From contig JAGXRK010000063.1 in NCBI GenBank assembly GCA_018335755.1, positions 62,001-126,000 on the forward strand: a stretch of 64,000 bases of DNA. Reading direction: 5' to 3'. Position 1 is the stretch's first letter; each line of letters opens with the position of its first letter. Below are positions 26,508 through 36,890 of the stretch, piece after piece. The notes below the pieces were generated by a model that was not told where the DNA came from, did no database searches, and was given only the letters and a program-made list of their open reading frames with translations. A program made the translations under genes and the position numbers. The DNA comes from Ignavibacterium sp. Its GTDB lineage: Bacteria > Bacteroidota > Ignavibacteria > Ignavibacteriales > Ignavibacteriaceae.

Positions 26508-28544
26508 TCATCTAACGATAGCAAACTTGCCCAAATTTGTTCCACCACTATATTCTACGTGATATATATATATTCCGCTTTCAACGAACTGCCCGAAATC
26601 TGTTACCTGATCCCAGGATACAATTGCTCCTGAACCATCGGCTACATTAATTGTTTTAACCAGATCACCTCTTACAGTATAAATTCTAATTGTACAGGGA
26701 TTCGGCAGATTAACAAACCGAAGATTATCTCTTTCTCCCGGTTGAGAGAATCCCTCACCAATAACAAAAGGATTTGGTACAACAAGAATTTCATCCAGAT
26801 TAGTTTTTGCCTGAATTGTAGCGATAAACGGAACCTGAGTTCTGTTAGCAAAAATTGATGTTTCAAGTGGCGGAATATTATTTATAGTTTGAACACCTGA
26901 CCACGAAGGTTTGCCTGTATCGAAAGAGGTTAACGAGTAATAATAACCCTGTCCAATTGATACTGAAGTATCAACATAGGTATAAGTGGTTCCGCTCAAG
27001 TGATTCATATCGCCTTTCATTACAGTATCAATAGGAATCCAGGGACCAATTGGAAGATAATCTGACCTGTATATAATGTATCCAGCAAGATCAAGTGTAC
27101 CATCATCAGGATCGGGAATCTGCTCAGCTTCAATTCCCCAGCTTATAACATTAGCTACTTCATTAGTTTCACGTGAATAATCTAAATTAAATTTTGGTGC
27201 TGCGGGAGGTGAAGGATGACTATAATTATTATTGTATGTAAGCTGCGCCCTGTCTGCTGATGCATTAAATAAATTACGCGACCCAGTATTTATTGCACTT
27301 ACAGGATTGTTGGCAGGATCAATTGCAGTTTTATAATCAACACCATTAACAATTTCAGCAGTAACAATCACTATGGAATCACCCGGCAAAATATCCCAGG
27401 GACCGAGCTGCATCATAGACCACATTCTGGTTCTTCTCATTAGTGAATCAGCAGGGCTTGCAACGAAGTTTGCTGCCAGCCTTATATCTTTCACGACTTC
27501 ATATTGAGTTTCAAGCGAACCAATATTTGTAAAAGGACCGCTTAAATCTATTGAATTACTTGCAGAAGACCATCCCTGACGGACTACCCTGGATGTACCG
27601 CCACTTTTATCATTTGATGAGTATAACAACTTTACACCTGCAAAAGCCGGTGCTAGATATTCACCGGTTGGTCTTCCATTAACTACGGGACCGAATGAAG
27701 GAACTAATCCGAAATTTTCAGTTACTGATTCAGTTTCAGGATAATCATCTGCAAAAGCCCTGATTAATCTTCTTGAAGGATCATAAGCGAACCATGTATT
27801 TCTTGCACCCGGTGTAAGTGATGGAAACATTACCGACCATGAACGTGAATTTGAATGTAATCCGTAATTTATGATTGAATAAAAATCAACAAGCGTATCG
27901 GCAACAAATCTTTCTGGCGGAACCTGTGCGCGTATCTCAGGTGAAATATTCTTTATTACATATTGATGAATTATATAATTTTCATCTAACTGTGAACCGC
28001 TCCATTGATGAGTAGTTCTTTTAACCCGAACAGGCAGCATTCGTCTGATCTGAAATTCATCTTCATAGCTAACATTATATTCCCATACGGTTTCAATCAC
28101 TTCTTCACCAACGTTCGGATTTTGCCTAAGCCAATGGTTAGCGCCTTCCGGGTAAGTTCTGGTATGTTTTGTTACAATATATTTTGCACCTGATCCTTCA
28201 CCAATAGAACCGGCATATAAAGACCAATCCTCAACTGATAGTATACTGTCTTGAGCGAATTTAGCACCAACATACATTCCACCGGTTACCAGATGTGAAG
28301 CTGAACCGCCAATATTCTCTGCAATCAATGAAGGATCATAGCCCGGCCAGTCTAAACCGATTCCTCTTTGTGTCCAGTTACTGAAAGAAGGCCCTGTTTT
28401 GCCGAACGCAACTGTTTGCCAGAGTTTTCCACGGTTCAAAATTAAAGAAGACGATTCTACCTGAGCGATTATATTATTTGTTAAGAAACCAATAATAATA
28501 ATAACAAATTTGAGATACGATCTAATGTTTATCTTTCTCTTCAT
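26508..28544 (-). CDS. Large secreted protein with fibronectin-like and variant C-terminal sorting domain
   Basis: This 678-aa protein has a signal peptide, a long N-terminal region of unknown family (about 28-450) including GPWDILPGDSIVIVTAEIV, a fibronectin-III-like domain (about 460-560, D-L-A-G-Y-I-I-Y-R-S) and a C-terminal domain with VPNPFVIGEGF, I-R-I-Y-T-V-R-G-D-L-V-K-T-I, G-I-Y-I-Y-H-V-E and K-F-A-I-V-R, a variant of the T9SS sorting domain. It follows the TonB receptor by two bases. I use the ATG at 28544, because the longer frame begins at a TTG overlapping the receptor stop. The protein at 60208 shares the same plan beside another receptor, suggesting a receptor partner. Confidence 0.72.
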   Translation of the reverse strand: MKRKINIRSYLKFVIIIIGFLTNNIIAQVESSSLILNRGKLWQTVAFGKTGPSFSNWTQRGIGLDWPGYDPSLIAENIGGSASHLVTGGMYVGAKFAQDSILSVEDWSLYAGSIGEGSGAKYIVTKHTRTYPEGANHWLRQNPNVGEEVIETVWEYNVSYEDEFQIRRMLPVRVKRTTHQWSGSQLDENYIIHQYVIKNISPEIRAQVPPERFVADTLVDFYSIINYGLHSNSRSWSVMFPSLTPGARNTWFAYDPSRRLIRAFADDYPETESVTENFGLVPSFGPVVNGRPTGEYLAPAFAGVKLLYSSNDKSGGTSRVVRQGWSSASNSIDLSGPFTNIGSLETQYEVVKDIRLAANFVASPADSLMRRTRMWSMMQLGPWDILPGDSIVIVTAEIVNGVDYKTAIDPANNPVSAINTGSRNLFNASADRAQLTYNNNYSHPSPPAAPKFNLDYSRETNEVANVISWGIEAEQIPDPDDGTLDLAGYIIYRSDYLPIGPWIPIDTVMKGDMNHLSGTTYTYVDTSVSIGQGYYYSLTSFDTGKPSWSGVQTINNIPPLETSIFANRTQVPFIATIQAKTNLDEILVVPNPFVIGEGFSQPGERDNLRFVNLPNPCTIRIYTVRGDLVKTINVADGSGAIVSWDQVTDFGQFVESGIYIYHVEYSGGTNLGKFAIVR

Positions 28545-28546
28545 AA

Positions 28547-31543
28547 TCAAAAACCGAATCCTACTGTAAATAAAACCTGTCTTGGAATATTACTGTATGC
28601 TCTATAGGGTGCTATTAAATGACTGAATCTAAGCGGGTCATTTCCAGGATCCATCATAGCAACACTTTCCTCAACCCATAATCTTATATCGTCATTAGTA
28701 GACATCGGTGTAATCCATTTATTATCAAATAAATTCATCACCCTTAAGCCAAGTATTATTTTATAATCACTGATATCAATATTCTTGATGAAGTTAAAAT
28801 CGACTACTGATTCAATCGGGTATCTTCTGTTAAAAACAACATCCCTCAAGTCAAAATCCGTTACATAAGTGTATGGCAAACCTGATTGAGCTGTATATGT
28901 AAGGCTTATCACGGAATTAGCCAGTGGTTTAATTCCGAATAATTCAGGTCCTTCGCCCTCTTCAAAGAAATATTGAATTAATGCCCTGAGATTATGCGTT
29001 CTATCCCATGATGCCAAAAACTCACCCGTAAAATTTCTTGTTGAATAACCTCTGGTATCATCAGGATATACAATTGAAGGTCCAAAATTTCCAGAAGTTG
29101 TTTGTGAAAGGCTGTAACTTATTCTATAGGACCAGTTTTTAACAGCAAAGGTTTCCAGGGTAGCTTCGAAACCAAGAGTTGAACCGAAAGCATTATTAGC
29201 ATAAGAGAAGTAATAATAAAGCGGATTATTATCGCTTGCAAAACCTGCAAACTGATTTCGGCTTCCAGTATAAGCTGCTATGTTTCTGTTTCCAATTTGA
29301 GTTACTCTGTCATTATAATATAATACAAGATCAAGTCTGTGGTTTTCACCTAATTGCTGCTGCAAACCGAACTCATAATTGATAGTTAATTTCGGATCAA
29401 GATTAGGATTGCCAATTCCCTGCCATCCCACCCACGTTTTGTTGGAAAGTGCCTGCGAAAATATTGGTGCTGATGCAAAGTGACCGTATTGCAGTCTGAA
29501 AGCGGTTGCCTCACCTATAGGAAAAGAGATACCGAGTCTGGGTAAAACTATATATTTTGTATCAGAATCTTTTGTAAGAGGAGAACCTAACCTTCCCGGA
29601 CCATCTGTTCCGGGATATAAATAATTGTATTCATCTAATGGGACTCTGGATTGGAAATTATAGGTTTCAAACCGCACACCAACATTGGCAATCATACCTT
29701 CATATTCCATTCTATCCTGAAGGTAAAAGCCTAAATTAATCGGGTAAGCTCTGTAATAATCAGCAAAGCCGTTTCTGGCAACAAAAGAGTTAGCTTGAAA
29801 ACTGGAGTTAACTCCATTATTAATCATATCCCAATAATTAAAATTCAACCCGGCTTTAATTAGATGATTTGAAGTTATCTGGTTTGTGTAGTCAGCTTTT
29901 GCACCATAATTTTTTGTTCTGCTATCCTGATAATAATTTGTGCTGAAACCAAAAGGAGCCCTGAAGTAATCTTTTTCCCACCAGGTTCCTTCTCTTAAAA
30001 CGGATCCGCTGGGATCATTCAAGCTATCAGCTCTATCAACTTCCAAACCATAGCCTGCTAAATACTTAAATGGTAATTCATATCTTTCATTTTGATGAGT
30101 TAAACTTACTTCTGCAAATGAGTGCGGACTAATTGTATAAACCCAGTTTAGAGTTTGAGCAACTGTTTGCTCCTCACGAACAGGATCAATTGTAACTAAA
30201 TATTTTGTCGAAACTCCAGGTGGAGTAAAAGCCAGGCCTGACCAACGAATATCTGATGAACCTGACCATATTCCACCGAGGTAGCTTTGATAACTGGCCA
30301 TAAGTCTTAGTTTATGACTTGTTGCAGGCTGATAGACCATATTCAGTATGTAATTCTGTGCCACCTGAACTTTTTCTGGAGTGGGCAGACGGGTAGGATT
30401 ACTTTTATACTCACCAGAGATAAAAAATTTGAGAAGATTAGGATCATTTCCCAAAGGTCCTCCGAAACCAAATAAATATCTTTGATAGGAGTACTGCCTA
30501 TAATCATAAACACCTAATACATTATCATCACCTGGTTCGTGATTTTTTACCCAAAGGGCATGCGCCCAGGCAATTTCCTGATCGATAAGCTGGTTATAAG
30601 CAACTGAATCGGTACTCTTAAGCCATTCATAACGAATATCCATCTTTAATTCTCTTGCAATATCGTTCCTGCGAATAGGGTCCATCCAATAATCTAAACT
30701 TCCCCATTTCTGCCATTCCCAATTATTTTTATCATAAATATAGGAACCATAATGGTATTGGCCGGAAGGGCGGTACTCCATTCGGAATTCACCGGTAAAT
30801 CTTGGAGCGCCCTCTTTTAATACAACTTTCACTACACCAGCTTGTGCATTTCCATATTCCGCAGAAAAACCGCCTGTAATTAATTGAAGCTGCTGAACAC
30901 CAAGAGGATTAACATCATATTTCCAGGAATTATCTGCTTTTTCTGTTCCAAATGTAGCAGGTGCACTGGTATTAGAATTTGTTTGCTCAACACCATTTAT
31001 TTGGAAGTTTACTTCATAAGATGAAGAACCACGAACTGAATAATTTCCTTTTTGGTCCTTTTGAAAACCGGCTTGAAGGTCAAGTGCTCCACGCAGACCT
31101 TCAATGGGAGCAGCAGCAATTTGTTTATCATCAATGCTGGTTGCTGTGGAAGTTCTGTCTCTAACAATAGGCGGTCTTTGTGCTACAACTACCACCTGTT
31201 CCATTTGAACAGATTCATCCTGCAACTGAAATGAGATTTGAGTTGTACGGTCAATAAAAATTTCAACCTCCTGCTGGGTTACCTTCGAGTAACCGATCAT
31301 ACTGGCTGAAACATTATATCTGCCGGGAGGTATATTCAATATTATGAACTTGCCTTCAATATTAGTTGCAGCACCAATATTTGTACCGTCAAGCATAACG
31401 TTAGCACCTATTAGTGCCTCTTTTGTTGTGGCATCGGTAACACTTCCTACAAGTTTACCGGTCAAACCCTGTGCTAAAAGATTCGTACCAATTGATAAAA
31501 CCAGTGAAAAAGTTAAAGCATATATAAGTCTTGCCGTACGCAT
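28547..31543 (-). CDS. TonB-dependent outer-membrane receptor with N-terminal carboxypeptidase-like domain
   Basis: This 998-aa receptor has a signal peptide (1-24), a CarboxypepD_reg-like domain (about 27-115, GSVTDATTKEALIGANVMLDG), a plug domain (about 130-240, Y-S-V-R-G-S-S-S-Y-E-V-N-F-Q-I-N-G-V and G-G-F-S-A-E-Y-G-N-A-Q-A-G-V-V) and a long beta-barrel ending in V-L-F-T-V-G-F-G-F. Such receptors import ligands using TonB/ExbBD energy, or in this phylum may work with secretion. No SusD homologue is adjacent. Instead a 678-aa secreted protein follows by two bases. The C-terminal strand is intact. The substrate is probably a glycan, judging from the hydrolases downstream (inference). Confidence 0.9.
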   Translation of the reverse strand: MRTARLIYALTFSLVLSIGTNLLAQGLTGKLVGSVTDATTKEALIGANVMLDGTNIGAATNIEGKFIILNIPPGRYNVSASMIGYSKVTQQEVEIFIDRTTQISFQLQDESVQMEQVVVVAQRPPIVRDRTSTATSIDDKQIAAAPIEGLRGALDLQAGFQKDQKGNYSVRGSSSYEVNFQINGVEQTNSNTSAPATFGTEKADNSWKYDVNPLGVQQLQLITGGFSAEYGNAQAGVVKVVLKEGAPRFTGEFRMEYRPSGQYHYGSYIYDKNNWEWQKWGSLDYWMDPIRRNDIARELKMDIRYEWLKSTDSVAYNQLIDQEIAWAHALWVKNHEPGDDNVLGVYDYRQYSYQRYLFGFGGPLGNDPNLLKFFISGEYKSNPTRLPTPEKVQVAQNYILNMVYQPATSHKLRLMASYQSYLGGIWSGSSDIRWSGLAFTPPGVSTKYLVTIDPVREEQTVAQTLNWVYTISPHSFAEVSLTHQNERYELPFKYLAGYGLEVDRADSLNDPSGSVLREGTWWEKDYFRAPFGFSTNYYQDSRTKNYGAKADYTNQITSNHLIKAGLNFNYWDMINNGVNSSFQANSFVARNGFADYYRAYPINLGFYLQDRMEYEGMIANVGVRFETYNFQSRVPLDEYNYLYPGTDGPGRLGSPLTKDSDTKYIVLPRLGISFPIGEATAFRLQYGHFASAPIFSQALSNKTWVGWQGIGNPNLDPKLTINYEFGLQQQLGENHRLDLVLYYNDRVTQIGNRNIAAYTGSRNQFAGFASDNNPLYYYFSYANNAFGSTLGFEATLETFAVKNWSYRISYSLSQTTSGNFGPSIVYPDDTRGYSTRNFTGEFLASWDRTHNLRALIQYFFEEGEGPELFGIKPLANSVISLTYTAQSGLPYTYVTDFDLRDVVFNRRYPIESVVDFNFIKNIDISDYKIILGLRVMNLFDNKWITPMSTNDDIRLWVEESVAMMDPGNDPLRFSHLIAPYRAYSNIPRQVLFTVGFGF

Positions 31544-31569
31544 GTTATTTAGAGTTTATAAACAGCAAA

Positions 31570-31592
31570 TAAAGTCCCGGAAAAACCGGGAC
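31570..31592. terminator. Hairpin between propeller gene and TonB receptor
   Basis: A perfect 7-bp stem (GTCCCGG 31574-31580 with CCGGGAC 31586-31592) has an A5 loop on the plus strand (T5 on the minus strand). It lies 7 bases after the stop of the propeller gene and before the receptor gene. The minus-strand tail is TTTATTTG, a weak T-run, so it may be an attenuating intercistronic hairpin rather than a full terminator. Confidence 0.5.
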
Positions 31593-31598
31593 GTAAAA

Positions 31599-33008
31599 TT
31601 ATTTCATTAATAACATTTTTTTGCTGACTTTAGCATCATCAGTAATTAAAGTGTAAAAGTATATTCCACTCGATAAATTATCAGCAGTAAAATATTTTGT
31701 GTGTCTACCTGCCGGTAGATTATCATCAACCAAAGTTGCAACTTCCTTACCAAGTAAGTCCGTAACTACTAATTTTGCATTACCTGATATTGGAAGATTA
31801 AATCTTATTAATGTTGAAGGATTAAATGGATTCGGATAATTCTGTTCTAATGAAAAATCAAAGATGCCTGCATATTTTTCATCATCAACATTTACAGAAC
31901 CTTTCTGGAATTTAAATGCCGATCTACCCCAATGGTCTATTACGTATGCTATGTTTGCGTCCGGATTGATAGAAACATCACACGGAGAGCCCATTGGTGC
32001 ACCGTCAGGATCCTGAATATCAGCACTGAACTGACTTGGCAGATCATAAACAGGCAAAGCTAAAATACCATCGACGAAGAATGCTTTTACCCATCTGCGG
32101 TTGCTGTCGATACCAGCAACCCAGAGTAACCCGTCTTTATCTAGGTCTATTCCACAAGGATAAGCCGTCCCAAGTACAAGAAAAGCATCTAAATCTTCAA
32201 CTCTGGCAGGTTGATAGTTTAACGGAATAAACTGAGTTCCACCAACCCATTTAGCTATACCTCCGGATTGCGGTGGATCAGGATGAGTATTCCTTGAAGT
32301 AAAGAATGATACGGTATCATTACTGTAATCTCCTCCTGGCAATAATGCCACATCTCTGATTAAATCGAGTCCGCCTCTTTCAAGACCACCAGGTTCAACT
32401 ACATATTGTGGTGGAGGTATATATGATCCGTAACCGATATCAGTCCAACCAAAGCTAAAATTATAACCTCTGAAAGTTGTACCGAAGGAAATTCCGGTGA
32501 AAAGTATTGAATCTTTAGTTATGTCACAACCGTGGTTATAAGATCCATAACCTGATCCTTGAATGTTGAATCCAAATTTCTGAACTTGTGATGTATCAAA
32601 GTTTGGATAAATGTAGGTTGCCGAAACTGTATTGGGCTGCGTTTTTGGATATGGTTGTGTTGCTGTAACGTACAAAGTATTTCCCAGGGAGGTTATTCCC
32701 CTAAGAGCTCCAATATTTCCAACAAGTGTATCAGAATCTCCATTCTCATTGAAATCTATAAATTTTTGAAATACTGTATCACCGGGATTAAGAACATATA
32801 TGGAATTATGAGCATTAACATCTGTGATTCTTGAAGAAATTACAAATAGTTTTCCATCTTCTGTTAATGTACTAAGATAAGGGCGAATTACTGCTGTGTC
32901 AGATTCAGGGAAGTATAATCTTTGTGTGTACTGCCAATCATTCTGAGAAAAGATTTGAGAAGAAGAGAATAATAAAAGAAGCAAATTAAATAGTACAAAG
33001 TTTTTCAT
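31599..33008 (-). CDS. Secreted beta-propeller-like protein with T9SS sorting domain
   Basis: This 469-aa protein has a signal peptide (1-21), an NHL/six-bladed propeller-like body (about 25-370; recurring D-K-D-G-L-L-W-V-A-G and C-D-V-S-I-N-P-D-A-N-I-A-Y-V-I-D-type blades) and a T9SS type A domain (about 385-469; F-S-L-E-Q-N-Y-P-N-P-F-N-P and SGIYFYTL). It would be displayed on the surface. It is the first gene of the minus-strand operon, with GAGGTAAAAA before the ATG, and faces the divergent operon at 33173. A similar propeller gene closes the paralogous cluster at 55581. Confidence 0.75.
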   Translation of the reverse strand: MKNFVLFNLLLLLFSSSQIFSQNDWQYTQRLYFPESDTAVIRPYLSTLTEDGKLFVISSRITDVNAHNSIYVLNPGDTVFQKFIDFNENGDSDTLVGNIGALRGITSLGNTLYVTATQPYPKTQPNTVSATYIYPNFDTSQVQKFGFNIQGSGYGSYNHGCDITKDSILFTGISFGTTFRGYNFSFGWTDIGYGSYIPPPQYVVEPGGLERGGLDLIRDVALLPGGDYSNDTVSFFTSRNTHPDPPQSGGIAKWVGGTQFIPLNYQPARVEDLDAFLVLGTAYPCGIDLDKDGLLWVAGIDSNRRWVKAFFVDGILALPVYDLPSQFSADIQDPDGAPMGSPCDVSINPDANIAYVIDHWGRSAFKFQKGSVNVDDEKYAGIFDFSLEQNYPNPFNPSTLIRFNLPISGNAKLVVTDLLGKEVATLVDDNLPAGRHTKYFTADNLSSGIYFYTLITDDAKVSKKMLLMK

Positions 33009-33038
33009 TTTTTACCTCACAATCAATTTAATTTTTAT

Positions 33039-33055
33039 ATTACAAATCATGTAAT
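33039..33055. promoter_or_regulatory. Inverted repeat in the divergent promoter region
   Basis: ATTACA-N5-TGTAAT (33039-33044 and 33050-33055) is a perfect 6-bp inverted repeat in the 164-base gap between the two divergent glycan operons. Its symmetry and position suit an operator for a shared regulator, but no regulator gene is nearby and AT-rich DNA yields such repeats by chance. A TAAATTTG sequence at about 33137 resembles the Bacteroidota -7 box (TAnnTTTG) for the plus-strand operon. Confidence 0.28.
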
Positions 33056-33172
33056 TAACTGGCAGAAATATAAATAAAAAATTATTTCATTGCGAAGGTA
33101 AAAAGATATTAAGAACAAATATTTTTAATATTTAATATGTAAATTTGTTGGTACTTAATTTACTCATTAAAG

Positions 33173-34648
33173 ATGGACATAATTCAAATACTTTTACTAG
33201 TCGGTGTCTTTTTATCAATGGCACTGATGATGTTCTTCAGGAAAATTCCTGCCTTAATTGCATTACCATTAATGGCTGTTCTTATTGCTTTGATCGGTGA
33301 AATCAATTTTCCGGATATTATAGAGTTTGTGATCGGACAGGGCTCATTAAAACTACATGTGGCCTATACCATCGCTCTTTTCGGAAGTATGCTTAGTATA
33401 CTTATGCAGAAAACCGGTGTTGCAGAAGCTTTTATTAAAAAAGGTGCTGAACTTTCTGGGGATAATCCCTGGCTGATAGCCATTATTTTACTAATGTTAA
33501 TAATTGCTCTTTTTACAACTCTTGGCGGTCTTGGTGCCATCATCATGGTTGCAACGATTGTACTTCCTATTATGTCTTCTGTTGGAATTGGTCCGATGAC
33601 TTCTGTTGGAATTTTTCTATTTGGATTAAGTATCGGCGGAATTTTGAATGTTGGCAACTGGGCTGTTTACATAAGTGTAATGGGATTAACAGTTGATGAG
33701 ATTCGTCCTTTTGCTATGCTGATGTTTCTTGTTTCAATTCTTGGAGCTATAGTCTATATAACAATACAAATTTATAGAGATGGTCACGATCTGGACTTTA
33801 AAAAAATTATTTTAAGAAGCACTATCATAATAATAGTAATTGCACTTTCTTATTATTTAATAACCTCCGCAGCTAGTCTGGAATTTCAAAATCAGCTTAG
33901 TAATATTTTATCCGAATTAGGAATAGGAATAAAATGGATAATTGCCGCAGGGATTATTCTTCTCTTTATTACAGCTTTATTAAGAATTGTGTTACGAAAA
34001 AATGAAAGTATCGCACAACCTCATTGGATTTCGTTTCTATCACCAATACTTCCATTATTCTTAATACTTTTATTTGATGTAAATTTTATAGCAGCATTTA
34101 TTGTCGGATTACTCTATGCATTCCTAACAACTTATAAAAAAGGAAGATTGAATTTATTTATTCAATCCTGTTTTGAAGGCGGCGGAGTTGTGATGCCTGC
34201 TGTTGTTTTAATGTTTGGAATCGGAATGCTGCTCGTCGCGATTATGGGACCGGGCGGTGATTTACCTCAGTACCCCAATGGATGGCCTGTTCTGAATATT
34301 ATAAGACCAATGATGGCTCAAATAGTTCCGACAAATCCCTTTATGTACGTTTTAATTTTTACTTTGGCCGCACCATTGGCTCTCTATCGTGGTCCTCTGA
34401 ATGTTTGGGGAATGGGCTACGGACTTGCAGCAGTTTTTCTTGCAAGCGGAATGAATCCCGGTGCTGTTATGGGCTTACTTTTAGCTGTTGGACAAATACA
34501 GGGAATTTCTGATCCAACAAATACTCATAATGTCTGGCTTGCAAATGAAATGAGAGTTGACGTTCAAAAAGTTTTGTGGAATACAATTACTTATACATGG
34601 ATACTTGCAGTAATCGGATTAATTATTTCATCAATATTTTTTATGTGA
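33173..34648 (+). CDS. Permease of the ion-transporter (CitMHS/GntP-like) superfamily
   Basis: This 491-aa integral membrane protein has about 12-13 hydrophobic segments. Motifs include TTLGGLGAIIMVATIVLPIM and G-G-I-L-N-V-G-N-W-A-V-Y in the first half, and G-I-G-M-L-L-V-A-I-M-G-P-G-G and GQIQGISDPTNTHNVWLANE in the second, the two-half layout of ion-transporter-superfamily carriers for organic anions. The precise family and solute are unsure. As the first gene of the plus-strand operon it probably imports the small product that the following enzymes use, perhaps an acidic sugar or lactam (inference). Confidence 0.65.
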   Translation: MDIIQILLLVGVFLSMALMMFFRKIPALIALPLMAVLIALIGEINFPDIIEFVIGQGSLKLHVAYTIALFGSMLSILMQKTGVAEAFIKKGAELSGDNPWLIAIILLMLIIALFTTLGGLGAIIMVATIVLPIMSSVGIGPMTSVGIFLFGLSIGGILNVGNWAVYISVMGLTVDEIRPFAMLMFLVSILGAIVYITIQIYRDGHDLDFKKIILRSTIIIIVIALSYYLITSAASLEFQNQLSNILSELGIGIKWIIAAGIILLFITALLRIVLRKNESIAQPHWISFLSPILPLFLILLFDVNFIAAFIVGLLYAFLTTYKKGRLNLFIQSCFEGGGVVMPAVVLMFGIGMLLVAIMGPGGDLPQYPNGWPVLNIIRPMMAQIVPTNPFMYVLIFTLAAPLALYRGPLNVWGMGYGLAAVFLASGMNPGAVMGLLLAVGQIQGISDPTNTHNVWLANEMRVDVQKVLWNTITYTWILAVIGLIISSIFFM

Positions 34649-34656
34649 TCACTTTT

Positions 34657-34718
34657 CATTCCTGCAAAAGCAGGAATCCATTTTTTTAGTAAAAGATTCC
34701 CGCTTTCGCGGGAATGAC
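34657..34718. repeat. Paired-hairpin dispersed repeat (ATTCCTGC / ATTCCCGC type)
   Basis: Two perfect 8-bp hairpins lie in one element: ATTCCTGC-AAAA-GCAGGAAT at 34658-34677 and ATTCCCGC-TTTC-GCGGGAAT at 34696-34715, ending in GAC. The same family recurs at 37745-37834 and 41488-41673. Its GGGAATGACA end creates a spurious ATG (34714) in frame with the next gene. Confidence 0.85.
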
Positions 34719-34731
34719 AGAAAAGAATTTA

Positions 34732-36888
34732 ATGAATCGTAAAATCAAAATAGGAATTGATGTTGGCGGCACATTTACCCACGCTGTTGCTGTTGATATC
34801 AGTGATTTTAAACTTATCGGTAAAGCGTGTGTTCCTACAACTCACAAAGCAGCGGAAGGTGTTGCAAAAGGAGTTGTTGATTCAATGCAGCTTTTAATTA
34901 ATGATCATAAAATCAATCCTGATGAAATTATTTTAATTGCTCATTCTACAACTCAAGCCACAAACGCTCTGCTGGAAGGTGATGTTGCAGTTGTCGGTAT
35001 AATCGGAATGGGAAAAGGTCTTGAGGGAATACGTGCGAAGAAAGAAATCAATCTTAAAAACATTGAACTCTCACCCGGAAAGTTCCTTCAAACAAAGTTT
35101 AGATTTATTGATGTTAAGACTCCTCTCTCTGTTGAAATCATCAAGAAAAATATAAAGGAGCTTTTAGATGAGGGAGCACAAGTTATTGTCGCATCGGAAG
35201 CATTTGGTGTTGATGATGCAAAAAATGAAGACCTCGTTGTCAGTATTGCTGAATCCATGAACCTTCAGGCAACGGCTGCGAGCAGAATTTCAAAACTCTA
35301 TGGATTAAAAGTCCGCACCCGCACTGCAGTTATCAACGCCAGTATGATGCCAAAGATGCTTGAAACGGCTAATAGAACGGAAGAAGCAATTCGAAAAAGC
35401 GGTATTAAAGCGCCACTTATGGTTATGCGTTCAGACGGCGGAATAATGGATATCAACGAGATGAGAAAGCGTCCAATTCTTACAATGCTTTCGGGACCTG
35501 CTGCAGGAGTTGCCGCTGCTTTGATGTATGAAAAAGTCTCAGATGGAATTTTTCTGGAAGTCGGCGGAACATCAACAGACATTTCTGTTATTAAAAATGG
35601 TAAACCGCAGGTTAAGAGTGCACAGATCGGTGGTAACAGACTTTATCTCAGAACACTTGATGTAAGAACACTTGGAATTGCCGGCGGTTCTGTTCCAAGA
35701 ATACAAGGGAACAAGATTGTTGATATCGGTCCACGCAGTGCACATATCGCAGAATTAAATTATGTTTCTTTCAGCGATGAAGATTTTTCTGATATTGAAC
35801 TTGAAAAAGTTCAGCCGCTGAAAAATGATCCGTCTGACTATTTATCTATTAAAGTTAAAAACGTGTTTAAGAAAAGATTTACTGTTACTCCCACCGGTGC
35901 ATCAAATTTTCTTGGACTCGTAAAAGATATCGGTCACGGATCTGCAAATCTGGATTCAATTAAAAGATGTTTTGAGTCACTTTCAAAAATTCTTAAGAAA
36001 GATGCAATAGTGATCGCTGAAGAAATTCTTACCATCTCTGCAGAGAAAATTAAACCGGTTATAAATCAGCTTTCAAGAGAATACAAGTTAGATAAAGAAT
36101 TAATACAGCTAGTAGGAGGTGGTGGCGGTGCAACTGCATTAGTTCCTTTTACAGCACAGCATTTAGACTATCCACATAAGATTGCCAAAGATTGTGAAGT
36201 TGTCTCAGCTATAGGTGCTGCACTTGGAATGATCAGGGATTCTATTGAAAAAACAATTATCAATCCAACCGAGAATGATATTATTTCCCTGCGACAGCAG
36301 GCATTTGAATCCGTTGCATCAATGGGTGCTGTTCCTGAATCGATTGAAGTTACTGTTGAAATTGATTCTAAGAATAAAAAAGTGATTGCAGTTGCGATGG
36401 GTTCCAGTGAAATGCGTTTGCGGGATCTTGAAATAAAAGGATTAACTGAAACTGTTATAAAAAAGATCGCTTCTGTTTCAATGCGAACTACAGAAGACAA
36501 GGTAAATATTGGCGGAGGTACTTCATTTTTCTATGCAATTACTTTTAAGCAGATTAATAAACATTTATTTGGATTAGTAAAAGATGAAACTCAAAAACTC
36601 AGAGTTATTGATCGTGAAGGAACTATTAAGCTGCAGCTAAATGATGCTTTGTGCGAAACTGTTGAAGCAAATTCTGTGAAAGCAAAAATAAAAGAGATGA
36701 TTTCCACACTTACAACTTTTGGAGATGCCGGTGCTTTGCTTCCTGATATATTCCTGCTTGTCTCATCAAAGCTAGTTGATTTTACAGGATTGATAAACGA
36801 ATCTCAAATAATGGCTCTCGTTGATTTTGAACTCTCTAAAATTCCTCAGGATGAAAAGATAATTGTAATCGCATCACCGAAAAAATAA
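34732..36888 (+). CDS. Hydantoinase/oxoprolinase-family protein (HyuA-like)
   Basis: This 718-aa protein matches the HyuA side of the ATP-dependent hydantoinase/oxoprolinase family: an ASKHA-type phosphate-1 motif [13 protein letters not shown] at 6-18, [15 protein letters not shown], the central M-R-S-D-G-G-I-M and [11 protein letters not shown], and [11 protein letters not shown]. The family cleaves cyclic amides such as 5-oxoproline or N-methylhydantoin with ATP. No HyuB partner is present, so the reaction here is uncertain. The start at 34732 avoids six codons that lie in a dispersed repeat. The next gene starts two bases after its stop. Confidence 0.8.
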   Translation: MNRKIKIGIDVGGTFTHAVAVDISDFKLIGKACVPTTHKAAEGVAKGVVDSMQLLINDHKINPDEIILIAHSTTQATNALLEGDVAVVGIIGMGKGLEGIRAKKEINLKNIELSPGKFLQTKFRFIDVKTPLSVEIIKKNIKELLDEGAQVIVASEAFGVDDAKNEDLVVSIAESMNLQATAASRISKLYGLKVRTRTAVINASMMPKMLETANRTEEAIRKSGIKAPLMVMRSDGGIMDINEMRKRPILTMLSGPAAGVAAALMYEKVSDGIFLEVGGTSTDISVIKNGKPQVKSAQIGGNRLYLRTLDVRTLGIAGGSVPRIQGNKIVDIGPRSAHIAELNYVSFSDEDFSDIELEKVQPLKNDPSDYLSIKVKNVFKKRFTVTPTGASNFLGLVKDIGHGSANLDSIKRCFESLSKILKKDAIVIAEEILTISAEKIKPVINQLSREYKLDKELIQLVGGGGGATALVPFTAQHLDYPHKIAKDCEVVSAIGAALGMIRDSIEKTIINPTENDIISLRQQAFESVASMGAVPESIEVTVEIDSKNKKVIAVAMGSSEMRLRDLEIKGLTETVIKKIASVSMRTTEDKVNIGGGTSFFYAITFKQINKHLFGLVKDETQKLRVIDREGTIKLQLNDALCETVEANSVKAKIKEMISTLTTFGDAGALLPDIFLLVSSKLVDFTGLINESQIMALVDFELSKIPQDEKIIVIASPKK

Positions 36889-36890
36889 CT

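Noticed and set aside
34714..34731. Earlier start of the HyuA-like gene
   Set aside because: The ATG belongs to the GGGAATGACA end of a repeat. The start six codons on gives the family N-terminus.
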